From Shackletoniella antarctica (GTDB lineage Bacteria; Cyanobacteriota; Cyanobacteriia; Phormidesmidales; Phormidesmidaceae), in NCBI GenBank assembly GCA_003241845.1, contig QBMN01000014.1:1-41117 (forward strand): 41,117 nt of DNA, written 5' to 3'. Each line of letters opens with the position of its first letter. The first letter of the stretch is position 1. The position numbers and the translations under genes are program-made. The notes below the pieces were generated by a model, which saw nothing but the letters and a program-made list of their open reading frames with translations, did not search any database and had not been told where the DNA came from. Below are positions 1-7,988 of the stretch, in pieces.

Positions 1-1369
1 CTCCCCCCTCCTCCACCGCGCCCGCCAAACCCTCACCCAGGCCGCTGCCCGCTACTCCACCGCGCTCCAGGGCGGCTCTAGCCCAACCAACCTGGCGGCG
101 GTCAAACAGGGCCTGGGCCAGCTCGAGAGCCTCAGCGCCAAGCTCGAGTCGCGCTGTCTGCGGGTGGCGGTGTTTGGCCTAGTGAGCCGGGGCAAGTCGG
201 CGGTGATCAACGCCCTGGTGGGTGAAAATATGCTTGAAACTGGCCCCCTGCACGGGGTCACGCGCTGGCCCCGGTCGGTGTACTGGCAGCTAGAGCTGGA
301 GGGCGACCAGCCCTGGCAAATCGAGCTGATTGACACCCCCGGCCTCGATGAGGTGGGCGGCGATGTGCGCGCCGATATGGCCCAAACCGTCGCCACCCAG
401 GCCGACTTGATTGTGTTTGTGGTGGCCGGAGACATGACCCGGCTAGAGTACGAGGCCCTGCTAGCCCTTCAGCGAGGGCAAAAGCCGCTGCTGCTGGTAT
501 TTAACAAAATAGACCTGTACCCAGAGGTCGATCGCCAGGCCGTATACGACAGCCTAAAAAATCTGCGCAACGAGCTGGGCGAAGACGGCCCCGACACCCA
601 GCTGGCCGTAGACGAAGTGGTGATGGTGGCCGCTAGCCCGGCGGCTCTCAAGGTGCGGGTCGAGTGGCCCGATGGCCACACCACCGAAGAATGGGAACCT
701 CAGCCAGCTCAGATTGAGCCGCTAAAATCGGCGCTGCTGGCCATTGTGGCCCAGGATGGCCCGGCCCTGGTGGCCCTCAACGCCCTGCGCAATGCCCGCC
801 TGATCGAGGGCGACATGGTGGGCCACATGACCCGACTGCACCGCGATCGCGCTGACGACACCATCTGGCAGTTTGCCAAGTACAAAGCCGCCGCAGTGGC
901 CCTCAACCCTATTGCTGGCCTCGACCTGCTGGGCGGGGTGGTAATCGACCTAGTGATGATTCGCACCCTGGCTCGGCTCTACGGCTTCCCGATTACGGGC
1001 CACGAGGCGGGGCGGCTGTGGCGGGCAATTCTCAAAAGCTCGGGCACCCTGTTGCTGAGCGAGTTGGGCAGCGGGCTGCTGGGGGCGGGCAAAACCACCG
1101 CCGCCCTGGTTACCCTGGTCGATAGCCCTTCAGGGATAGCGGCGCTGGCCGGGGCCATGACCGCCCAGGCCAGCGCCGCAGGCTACGGGTCGTACATCGT
1201 GGGTAAAGCGGCCCAAACCTACCTAGAGCAGGGCTGCACCTGGGGGCCAGAGGGGGTGAGCGCCACCCTAGCCGCCATCCTCAAAGACACAGACACGTCG
1301 GCCACCCTAGCCCGTCTGCGCCACGAGGTCGAGGGCGATTTAGTCGAGGCATCGGCGTCTCGGGGCTAG
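1..1369 (+). CDS. Era-like GTPase with C-terminal DUF697 domain (5' end cut by window)
   Basis: The reading frame is open from base 2, so the N-terminus lies outside the window; the GTG at 164 would begin only just before the P-loop and is not the true start. The G1 P-loop (GLVSRGKS, 176-199), the G3 motif (DTPG, 332-343) and the G4 motif (NKID, 503-514) are all visible, so it should bind and hydrolyse GTP. The C-terminal third has hydrophobic stretches around NPIAGLDLLGGVVIDLVM, typical of the DUF697 domain that follows Era-type GTPases in cyanobacteria. It is probably membrane-associated; its cellular role is not established. Family assignment is firm, function unknown. Confidence 0.88.
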   Translation, partial: SPLLHRARQTLTQAAARYSTALQGGSSPTNLAAVKQGLGQLESLSAKLESRCLRVAVFGLVSRGKSAVINALVGENMLETGPLHGVTRWPRSVYWQLELEGDQPWQIELIDTPGLDEVGGDVRADMAQTVATQADLIVFVVAGDMTRLEYEALLALQRGQKPLLLVFNKIDLYPEVDRQAVYDSLKNLRNELGEDGPDTQLAVDEVVMVAASPAALKVRVEWPDGHTTEEWEPQPAQIEPLKSALLAIVAQDGPALVALNALRNARLIEGDMVGHMTRLHRDRADDTIWQFAKYKAAAVALNPIAGLDLLGGVVIDLVMIRTLARLYGFPITGHEAGRLWRAILKSSGTLLLSELGSGLLGAGKTTAALVTLVDSPSGIAALAGAMTAQASAAGYGSYIVGKAAQTYLEQGCTWGPEGVSATLAAILKDTDTSATLARLRHEVEGDLVEASASRG

Positions 1370-1447
1370 TGCTGTCGCCTATCCGGGGCAAAATCTGCAT
1401 GGGGCACGAGCTGCTCGTCAGCGATCGCATTAAGCGAGGTCAAATTG

Positions 1448-1744
1448 CTACCGCCAAGAATTCCTTGAGCTGGGGGCAGAGACATTTTGACTGGCGAGTT
1501 CTTGCACATGGCCGGGCCGGAGTTCGAGCCAGTCAATCACTTGATTTACAGGCCAGCCTCTATAGTCGGCGATCGCATGAATCTGAGCCAGCGTAATGGT
1601 GGGTATCGGATCGCTCAGCCACGATCTAATGACGTGTCTTTGTATGTGTAGGGCAGCTTCTAAATGTTGTTTTTCATGGTGATTAAGCTCTTGCTTTAGC
1701 CACTTTGTTAGGGCGTTGGTATTCCAAGGATAGTAGCTTTGCAT
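1448..1744 (-). CDS. Small hypothetical protein with helix-turn-helix-like C-terminal half
   Basis: This 98-residue protein reads convergently towards the GTPase gene. I do not recognise the family. Residues about 45-75 (TITLAQIHAIADYRGWPVNQ) look like the second half of an XRE/Cro-type helix-turn-helix, in which 'L..IA.y.g..v..vi.wl' is the usual pattern. The N-terminal half is charged and histidine-rich and could be helical. The ATG at 1744 has only a weak purine-rich ribosome site upstream. It may be a small DNA-binding regulator, but that is inference from a short motif. Confidence 0.5.
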   Translation of the reverse strand: MQSYYPWNTNALTKWLKQELNHHEKQHLEAALHIQRHVIRSWLSDPIPTITLAQIHAIADYRGWPVNQVIDWLELRPGHVQELASQNVSAPSSRNSWR

Positions 1745-1931
1745 AGCACACAGGATCTTCTATAGCTGCCGGGGAGCCAGGCAGAGGGGCAATCGTCTCC
1801 AAGCATAAAACTCAAAAGTGACAACTTTGTGATGGACGCGGACTAGCGCCTTTTGACCTATGGCAATGGCCTACGCCGAAGCTTGAGGAGTTGTTGCCGA
1901 TGGGGTAGGGCGCATACCTCATCCCCTCGGT

Positions 1932-2390
1932 TCACTGACCCCGGTTCAGCTGCATCATCTGCCAGGTAATCAACGTGCCCACCGGGCTCCAAAGCAGGTA
2001 GGGCAGCAGCAAGAAAAATGCGGCCATGGCTACCTGGGCCACTGGCCAGGCGAACAGCAGCCCAAACACAAACCCCGCCGCCCCGATCGCCATGCCCACG
2101 CGCAAGCTCTGCAATTTGCACATCACCGGGGTGTAGCTCATAATCAGCAGCTCTAGCAAGACATACCCCGCCATGAACCACCAGCTCTGGGTTTGGCTCC
2201 AAACGATGTAGGCTGACCAGCCGCCGCAGATAAATACCACCGTCCACACAACCGGAATGGCAAACTCGAAAGTGAGCCAGTCGGGGCGACGCTGCCGCTT
2301 AAACCACTTAATGTCGCGGGAGCTGAGCAGGCTGGAGGCAGACGCGATCGCTACCCCCACTACCGCAATTACCAACCAGGCTGGAAACAT
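1932..2390 (-). CDS. TspO/MBR family-like integral membrane protein
   Basis: The 152-residue product is almost entirely hydrophobic with about five membrane-spanning segments, the size and topology of TspO/MBR (tryptophan-rich sensory protein, translocator) proteins. After the first helix it has the family-like stretch RRPDWLTFEFAIPVVWTVVF, matching the usual 'KP.w.P....WT.LY' loop-helix. Tryptophans are abundant. TspO proteins bind tetrapyrroles and act in stress signalling in cyanobacteria. A GAGG ribosome site lies six bases before the ATG. The gene stands alone. The canonical 'KPxWxPP' is degenerate, so it could be a divergent TspO-like branch. Confidence 0.7.
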   Translation of the reverse strand: MFPAWLVIAVVGVAIASASSLLSSRDIKWFKRQRRPDWLTFEFAIPVVWTVVFICGGWSAYIVWSQTQSWWFMAGYVLLELLIMSYTPVMCKLQSLRVGMAIGAAGFVFGLLFAWPVAQVAMAAFFLLLPYLLWSPVGTLITWQMMQLNRGQ

Positions 2391-2514
2391 TGTTTACCTC
2401 GCAGAGCCTGATTAAACTAAACCAGACCAGGGCCGCCGCGACATCTTACCCATGACACAACTTAAAGAACTGGTGGACTGGAGATGACAGCCTGCCATGA
2501 GCTTTGAAGTAGTT

Positions 2515-2745
2515 TCATGCAGATAGGGGAGCGGTCATACACCGACGCTCGCGATCGGCAGCATAGGCGATGCAGGCTTTTAGATCTTCTCGCGTCAGGT
2601 CGGGAAAGTCGTCGAGAATTTCGGCTTCGGTCATCTCGGAAGCTAGATACTCAAGCACTTCGTAGACGGTGATGCGTAAGCCGCGTACGCAAGGTTTGCC
2701 GCTGCGCTTATTGGGTTCAATTGTGATGTAGTTTCGGTAGTCCAT
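2515..2745 (-). CDS. DUF433 domain protein (antitoxin-like)
   Basis: The 76-residue protein begins YITIEPNKRSGKPCVRGLRI and continues with TVYEVLEYLASEMTEAEIL, the hallmark of DUF433, a small helical domain. In many cyanobacteria DUF433 is the antitoxin-like partner of a DUF5615 PIN-like nuclease encoded immediately downstream. Here nothing coding follows between 2514 and the TspO-like gene at 2390, so the gene appears to be an orphan. A good ribosome site (AAAGGAA) precedes the ATG. It shares its strand with the Argonaute gene, which ends 160 bases upstream of its start. Confidence 0.85.
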   Translation of the reverse strand: MDYRNYITIEPNKRSGKPCVRGLRITVYEVLEYLASEMTEAEILDDFPDLTREDLKACIAYAADRERRCMTAPLSA

Positions 2746-2906
2746 AGATTATTCCTTTGGGGTTTGGGCGCGGCGATCGCGCATGGATGGGTGAAGAATT
2801 TATGCGCTTAGGGTAGATTGTTTGGCAAGAAAACTATCAGGGGAGTTGGGTTCCGCTGGCGCTTCACCCAACCTACAATAGCTGGCTAGTAAAATATTCT
2901 ACGCTC

Positions 2907-5099
2907 TTAGACAGCAATCAACTTTTCTCGACCAATATTTTGGAGAATACTTATCTGACCAATGCGCTGAAACTCCTTACTACTTTTGTCAGCTAGATGA
3001 AGTACCCAAGGCAGCCGACATGAGCGAAAACCACTTGCAGGATGTAATTGAGTGAGGTGGTAAGTTTGTAAAGCTAATAATTCAAGAGGAGCATCCCCAT
3101 ACTCATGAACGACCCTTAAAGGTCTTACACTACCAATATTCTTAACAACTGCTTGGCTTGTTACTATGATAAAAGAACGTTCTTTTGGCATGAATACAGT
3201 GCTGCCGACTTGAGCGTCCCGATAGACTTTCCTTCCATCTTGCATGACTTCCTGCCCCATTCTTCCTGCCCCACTTTTGCGTACCCCTACAAGATCTACA
3301 GAGATTTCCTGCTCCTTCAATGCTGTTAACGTTTGGTCAAATTCTCCTGATTGAATCAAGCCATCTCTCATTAACAGTATTCTTTTAGGATAACGGTTGC
3401 AGATATTGTGAAATTTAATAACAAGTTTAGAAACCGTTTGCCAAACTCCTTGTCCAGAAAAGCGCTCTCCTCTCTGGACATCAGGAAGTTCCCAACCTAA
3501 GCTTTGCCCATTAGCTAGCACAGCAAAAGCTGAAGTTCCATAATACAGTTCTCGATTTGTACCAGTATCGAAACCAATAATCAGTTCTGCGGCGTCAGGA
3601 TGATCTATTGGCTCCAGGCGTAAAGGTTGCCAGCCAGCTTTACATAATAAACCCAGAACTACATTTATAGCTTTGCTAGCATCAGCTTTTGGCTGAGGCA
3701 CTATAAATTGAGTGGCAATACCAGCTTTCAACGCTTCCACTCTAATTTGTTGTTTACGCTCGTTAGGTGACCATGGCATAACTACTAGAACAGTTTTTAT
3801 ATTTTCATTTGACCATGTTTGCCAAAACATTTGTCGATCAAGTGCACCTTCAGGCAATTGACTTAGTACTCGATAGGAATCAATGTGTATCTGTGTATCG
3901 CTCTTTTGAGCTACTTCTTTTAGGCATTTTTCAACTTCTGAAGGATATTTAGGCATCTCATTAAAGAGATTAAGACAACCAAAGTTGGTCTCTCCAACTT
4001 TAACACAGCCTTTATAACTAACTTTAGCAGCCTTATCTACCTCCCCCTTCAAGGCAAATAGCTTTGCTGCCGGAAGAATACACCCATTTGCCATTAGTGG
4101 CTTAGGCAAAGAATGAATCTTGTAGATTACCTCTAGAATTTTTTGAGCGGTTTTTTCACATTCTTTCAGTCGAGTATCTAAATTCTTCTTGATATGGCTA
4201 AAAACTTCTTGAATATTCTTCTGCTCTTTTTTCTCGGATTGTTCCGAGATACTTGCCAACATTTCCATCGTCAGGCTAGGTGAAAGCCTTTGAGAAAGAT
4301 GAGTTACCACTTGAGCATTCCATTGATTCGCTCTTTTTACGTAAACAACACGCGAATTCTGTATTTCTTCCTCTGTCGCCCCGGTTTGGCGATGATAACC
4401 CGCTAAAGTCATCCCCAAGCTTTCAATCAAAGATTCATCGGGTGTTTTATCAGAGACTCCTTCATATCGCCAACTAATGTAATTATTGCTCTTATCTTTG
4501 TATGTGTTTCGAACGTAACTGATTGGGATGTCAGGGTATTCATCTTGCCATTTATGAAGATTCCATGGAGTATAAAAGCGATGATGTAAATCTATCTCTA
4601 GATATAGAATGCCTTCAGAATCAATATTGATGTCTATTCTTCTCCCCTTATGCACTTCCCAACCCTTGCCATATTTCTCTTTGCCTGCATCTCCCGTTAC
4701 CCACCAAATCAATCCGCCTTCAGAAGCTCTTTCAATGGCTGTCGAGTTCCACATCCTTAATTGTTTTTCTAGTTTTCTTCTCTCTAAACCTTCTAATCCT
4801 TTAAGCTCTAAAGAGTCGGCACAGTTTAATTTTCTTGTAGAAATAAGTCTCAATTCCCAGTTTTCGCCTTGCAAGCGATCTAAGCTAACAGCCTCTTGAG
4901 TTATAATTTTTGACCCTAATCTGGTCGCAGGGGTTCCAAGTTTATAGCAAATGCTAGAAATTGCTTTTTGTTCGTCGCCTTGATCAGGATTTTCCTTAAA
5001 GCTACAGCTATATTCATAAATTAAAAGCTCAGAATCACTCAATTGTTTCACAAGGAAACGGTTCAACACGACTTCAGTATCTTCAAATTCAAGTTTCAT
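2907..5099 (-). CDS. Long prokaryotic Argonaute with intact DEDD catalytic tetrad
   Basis: The 730-residue protein is a full-length (N-PAZ-MID-PIWI) prokaryotic Argonaute, a guide-directed nuclease that in cyanobacterial and bacterial examples uses short DNA guides to cut DNA. The PIWI tetrad can be placed as D511 (IIGFDTG), E545 (RGERFSG, the glutamate finger), D579 (LLMRDG) and D704 (LHLADK). The 34-residue spacings D-E and E-D equal those known for Thermus Argonaute (478/512/546). The MID 5'-phosphate pocket (about 445-470, NERKQQIRVEALKAGIATQF) lacks the usual tyrosine and has Arg where Lys is common, so guide-end binding may be unusual. It resembles the long-A group containing SeAgo and LrAgo. 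Base composition is visibly A+T-rich against its neighbours and the gene contains no HIP1 octamer, suggesting acquisition by transfer. No cas or nuclease partner gene adjoins it. Confidence 0.92.
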   Translation of the reverse strand: MKLEFEDTEVVLNRFLVKQLSDSELLIYEYSCSFKENPDQGDEQKAISSICYKLGTPATRLGSKIITQEAVSLDRLQGENWELRLISTRKLNCADSLELKGLEGLERRKLEKQLRMWNSTAIERASEGGLIWWVTGDAGKEKYGKGWEVHKGRRIDINIDSEGILYLEIDLHHRFYTPWNLHKWQDEYPDIPISYVRNTYKDKSNNYISWRYEGVSDKTPDESLIESLGMTLAGYHRQTGATEEEIQNSRVVYVKRANQWNAQVVTHLSQRLSPSLTMEMLASISEQSEKKEQKNIQEVFSHIKKNLDTRLKECEKTAQKILEVIYKIHSLPKPLMANGCILPAAKLFALKGEVDKAAKVSYKGCVKVGETNFGCLNLFNEMPKYPSEVEKCLKEVAQKSDTQIHIDSYRVLSQLPEGALDRQMFWQTWSNENIKTVLVVMPWSPNERKQQIRVEALKAGIATQFIVPQPKADASKAINVVLGLLCKAGWQPLRLEPIDHPDAAELIIGFDTGTNRELYYGTSAFAVLANGQSLGWELPDVQRGERFSGQGVWQTVSKLVIKFHNICNRYPKRILLMRDGLIQSGEFDQTLTALKEQEISVDLVGVRKSGAGRMGQEVMQDGRKVYRDAQVGSTVFMPKERSFIIVTSQAVVKNIGSVRPLRVVHEYGDAPLELLALQTYHLTQLHPASGFRSCRLPWVLHLADKSSKEFQRIGQISILQNIGREKLIAV

Positions 5100-5532
5100 G
5101 GAGAATATTAACCTCGCTTACTGGTTTTGAAAGCAGTCTTATGATAAAGATGTGCTTGCTCAATTCAACTATCTTCAAATTCTAATCTGGGAGATTCTTT
5201 GCCACTGATTACAGTCCTTCAAATTATTTTTCTGGTTTAACCCACTCTTCAAGGTCATTTCCACGGTTGACGGGGAGCTTTTGTACCACTATTGTCTTAC
5301 ATTAAGCCGTTCAGCAGGACGGTGGCCACGCAGAACTCGAAAATCTTAGCGCTGTCTGAAGGTGTGCTACCACCAACAGACAGCTAACCCCGCAAATCTA
5401 ACACGCAGATTGCGAGGCTAGGCTCATCGTACCCTAGCCCCCCCAGTTTGAACTTCAACTGCGGGTGGCTAGGGTTTTCGCGTTCTGTTTTCTTCCCATC
5501 ACCAAAGGAAACAGAACCCATGTTTGAATATC
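5100..5532. other. Gene-poor region upstream of the Argonaute, with decayed coding scraps
   Basis: There is no intact gene in these 430 bases. The first 200 are A+T-rich like the Argonaute gene. On the minus strand a short open frame (5224-5304) ends KLPVNRGNDLEEWVKPEK-stop, which reads like a genuine protein C-terminus. The 13-mer TATCTTCAAATTC of the Argonaute start region (5078-5090) recurs exactly at 5170-5182, where the minus frame reads LEFEDS-stop against LEFEDT at the Argonaute N-terminus. From 5330 the composition returns to the G+C-rich norm. An inverted repeat (GTTCTGTTT, 5482-5490, with AAACAGAAC near 5515) lies just before 5520. Confidence 0.4.
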
Positions 5533-5691
5533 TCAAACCGACCCCATCTCCATGCCGCCCGCCAGCGACATCCCCGGCACAACCTCCCCACCAGGCACCA
5601 TCTGGATGGCGATTCCGGTACGGATCGCTTCGCGAATCGCCACCAAAACCGTGCTGATTGAGTAAAGCACCCTGCCCGCCCCCGGCAGCAT
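5533..5691 (-). pseudogene. Unidentified 52-codon frame, probable C-terminal gene remnant
   Basis: The minus strand reads from an ATG at 5691 through a well-formed protein-like stretch (STVLVAIREAIRTGIAIQMV, then PGGEVVPGMSL) to a TGA at 5533. The residue pattern, a regular amphipathic helix followed by a Pro-Gly-Gly turn, looks like real coding sequence. I cannot name the family. It lies head-to-head against the ABC-transporter remnant beginning at about 5718, so both are probably debris of larger genes joined by deletion. It could alternatively be a short intact gene. Confidence 0.35.
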
Positions 5692-5717
5692 CACCCCTTG
5701 TCGTCGGAGGCTGCGAT

Positions 5718-5942
5718 GTGGGCCTGCTCAAGGATGTGGTGGTGACGGCCTTTTTGCCGATGCTGGGCAATACGCTGATTTTGATCGGCATGGTGGTGCC
5801 GATGCTGTGGCTGCCTTTGAAACTTACCCTGCTGGCGTTGGCCACGATTTCTCTGTTTTCGCTGACTACGCTGCGCCGCCGCCGTATTAAAAAGGTGTCG
5901 CGCCAGCAGGAGGGGGCGATCGCCGCCGCCACCGCCGACCGA
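5718..5942 (+). pseudogene. Fragment of ABC exporter permease/ATPase (membrane domain only)
   Basis: The plus frame reads VGLLKDVVVTAFLPMLGN, two hydrophobic segments, then TTLRRRRIKKVSRQQEGAIA. This matches the middle of the transmembrane domain of type I ABC exporters (MsbA/HlyB-like), where 'LL.D.....LL...L.L.GM' is followed by 'SR..R..EG.....A.E'. Both the start and the whole nucleotide-binding domain (Walker A, signature, Walker B) are missing. Only about 75 codons survive before the frame runs into the convergent end of mutL. It is clearly not functional. Confidence 0.65.
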
Positions 5943-6008
5943 CTGGTCTGCGTCGATGACGTTTGCGGCAGCGCTGATTCAGAGGCTTTAGTGGGTCATG
6001 CTCTGCTG

Positions 6009-7754
6009 CTACTCAATGCCGTGGCTTTTGCCCACCACCCAGCTGCGGCGAAAGAAGCGAGCCAGGCTGGTTTCGCTTAGCGTTAGACAGATCGGTCTGC
6101 CGTGGGGGCAGGTGCGGGGGTTGCGGGTCTGCTGCCAGTCGTCGAGCAGGGTTTGCAGAGTGGCGAGGTCTAGGGGGGTGCCGTTGCGAATGGCGGTGCG
6201 GCAGGCGATCGCCACCTGGGCCGTATCCAGGTTGCCGCCCAGGCTGAGTTCGAGCAGGGCATCGGGCAGGTCGGGGCGATCGCACAACGGCTCCGGCGCG
6301 GCGCGAATTGCCCAGCGATTTGGCCCAAACTCTTCGGTCGCTAAGCCCAGCCGTTGCAGTTGCTCAAGCTGCTTGCCGGTCAGCCCTTCTAGCACGACGG
6401 GAGTGGGTAAGGGCACCAGCCGCCACTGGGCTTGCAGCCGCTCGTAGAGCACCCGCTCGTGGGCGATGTGCTGCTCAATCAGGCACAGGCCATCGGGCTG
6501 CTCGGCCAAAATGTAGCGGTGGTGAATTTGGGCGATCGCCCTTAACCTACCCACCCGTTCCCGATAGGGCAGCTGATCTGACAGATCGGCAGTGCCGTAG
6601 GCCCCGCTCGGTTCTGCCGTCTGGAGCAGTTGGGTGACGCGCTGCTGCTGGCTGGCTTCGGGCCGGGCGGCGGCATGCTGCCCTAGCAGCGTCTCAATGT
6701 GGCTCTGGCAGAGCGCCGTCCACTGGTCGAGCTGATGCAGGTACAGGGTGCTTTTGTCGGGGCGGCGGTTCCAGTCAATGGCGCTGGGGGCGACGGTCAA
6801 CTGCACAAACGCTAGGGGGTAGCGGTGTCGGGGCAGGGTATAGCGAAAGGCATTGATAATGCTTTGCTCTAGCTCAGGCACCGTCACCAGCCGGCCGTTT
6901 ACCGCTACTTTTACCCAGTCGGGCCGGGGGCGGTGGCAGCGATCGGGCAGGCCAATTAGGCCGTAGATGCTGGCCTGTAGAGAATCCTGTAGAGAATTAT
7001 CGCTACCCTCAGCCCAGGGAGCGGTTTGCCAACCTTCGTGCAAATCGCTGTCGTTGACGGCCCGCACCAGCTGGGTCACTAGCCCTCGGGCGGTGGGGCT
7101 AGGGGTGAGGGTCAGCCAGGGGCGATCGCCCACCTGCACCACCCAGGTCACCGTGGGATGGGCCAGAGCGCAGTGGTAAATCACCCGCTGCACCTGGCGC
7201 AGCTGCCGGGGCAGCGTCGGCAGTCGCTCCCGGCGAGCGGGCCAGTCTTTAAACAGATCGGTAACTGTCACCACGGTGCCCTGGCCCAGGGCCGCCGGGG
7301 TGGTCTCTAGGGCCTCGCCGGTCGCCGAGTAGGTGACGCGCCAGCCCGACTCGGCACCGGGGGGGCGGCTGCAAATCTCTAGCTGGGCCACCTGGGCCAG
7401 GCTGTGCAGCGCCTCGCCGCGAAAGCCCAGGCTGGCGACCCGCCACAGGTCAGCCTGGGTGCGAATTTTGCTGGTGCTGTGGGGAACCGCAGCCTGAAGC
7501 AGGTTATCTAGCGCCATCGCCGTGCCGTTGTCGGCCACCTGCACCCGTCCCTGGTCGGGCCAGAGAGCCAGGGTAATGTGGGTCGCCTGGGCATCGAGGG
7601 CGTTCTCAATCAGCTCGCGCACCGCCGCCGCCAGCGAGTCAATCACCTCTCCGGCGGCAATGCTGTAAATCACGTCGCCGGGCAGCGATTGAATGCGGCT
7701 AGAAACAGAATTAGAAACGCTGTCGACGGTGATGGGGCAAAGCTCCAGGGGCAA
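6009..7754 (-). CDS. mutL: DNA mismatch repair protein MutL
   Basis: MutL couples MutS mismatch recognition to strand incision. The 581-residue product has the GHKL ATPase motifs in order: IAAGEVI and RELIENALDA (Glu and Asn of motif I), VADNGTAM (motif II), STSKI and SLGFRGEAL (motif III). The C-terminal domain has EQHIAHERVLYE in place of the endonuclease signature DQHA(x2)E(x4)E, with ACRTAIRNG and CPHGRP also present, so it is the nicking type of MutL in slightly altered form. The only possible start upstream of the conserved N-terminus is TTG at 7754, which directly follows an in-frame TAG. No mutS is nearby; the gene stands alone. Confidence 0.95.
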   Translation of the reverse strand: MPLELCPITVDSVSNSVSSRIQSLPGDVIYSIAAGEVIDSLAAAVRELIENALDAQATHITLALWPDQGRVQVADNGTAMALDNLLQAAVPHSTSKIRTQADLWRVASLGFRGEALHSLAQVAQLEICSRPPGAESGWRVTYSATGEALETTPAALGQGTVVTVTDLFKDWPARRERLPTLPRQLRQVQRVIYHCALAHPTVTWVVQVGDRPWLTLTPSPTARGLVTQLVRAVNDSDLHEGWQTAPWAEGSDNSLQDSLQASIYGLIGLPDRCHRPRPDWVKVAVNGRLVTVPELEQSIINAFRYTLPRHRYPLAFVQLTVAPSAIDWNRRPDKSTLYLHQLDQWTALCQSHIETLLGQHAAARPEASQQQRVTQLLQTAEPSGAYGTADLSDQLPYRERVGRLRAIAQIHHRYILAEQPDGLCLIEQHIAHERVLYERLQAQWRLVPLPTPVVLEGLTGKQLEQLQRLGLATEEFGPNRWAIRAAPEPLCDRPDLPDALLELSLGGNLDTAQVAIACRTAIRNGTPLDLATLQTLLDDWQQTRNPRTCPHGRPICLTLSETSLARFFRRSWVVGKSHGIE

Positions 7755-7988
7755 CTAGCTCTATGCTACTGCGCGGCTACGGCACTGGAACAAAGGATCT
7801 AGCAGCGGCTACAGGCCCCGAGACTCAGCCCTAAACCACCGCACGACCCCAGGGGATGAATTAATTTTTTCAATTAACGTGAATGGGCTAGAGGGTAACT
7901 TTGTCTACTAATTTCAATAAAAGTTTGCACGACCTATTAAGGTTTGTTACATTACAGAAGAATGCCTTTTCCTAGGATCCTCCTCACC

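Noticed and set aside
1369-1596. Plus-strand frame of 75 codons after the GTPase
   Set aside because: It has no recognisable motif and no ribosome site, and it lies opposite the better-supported minus-strand gene at 1448-1744.
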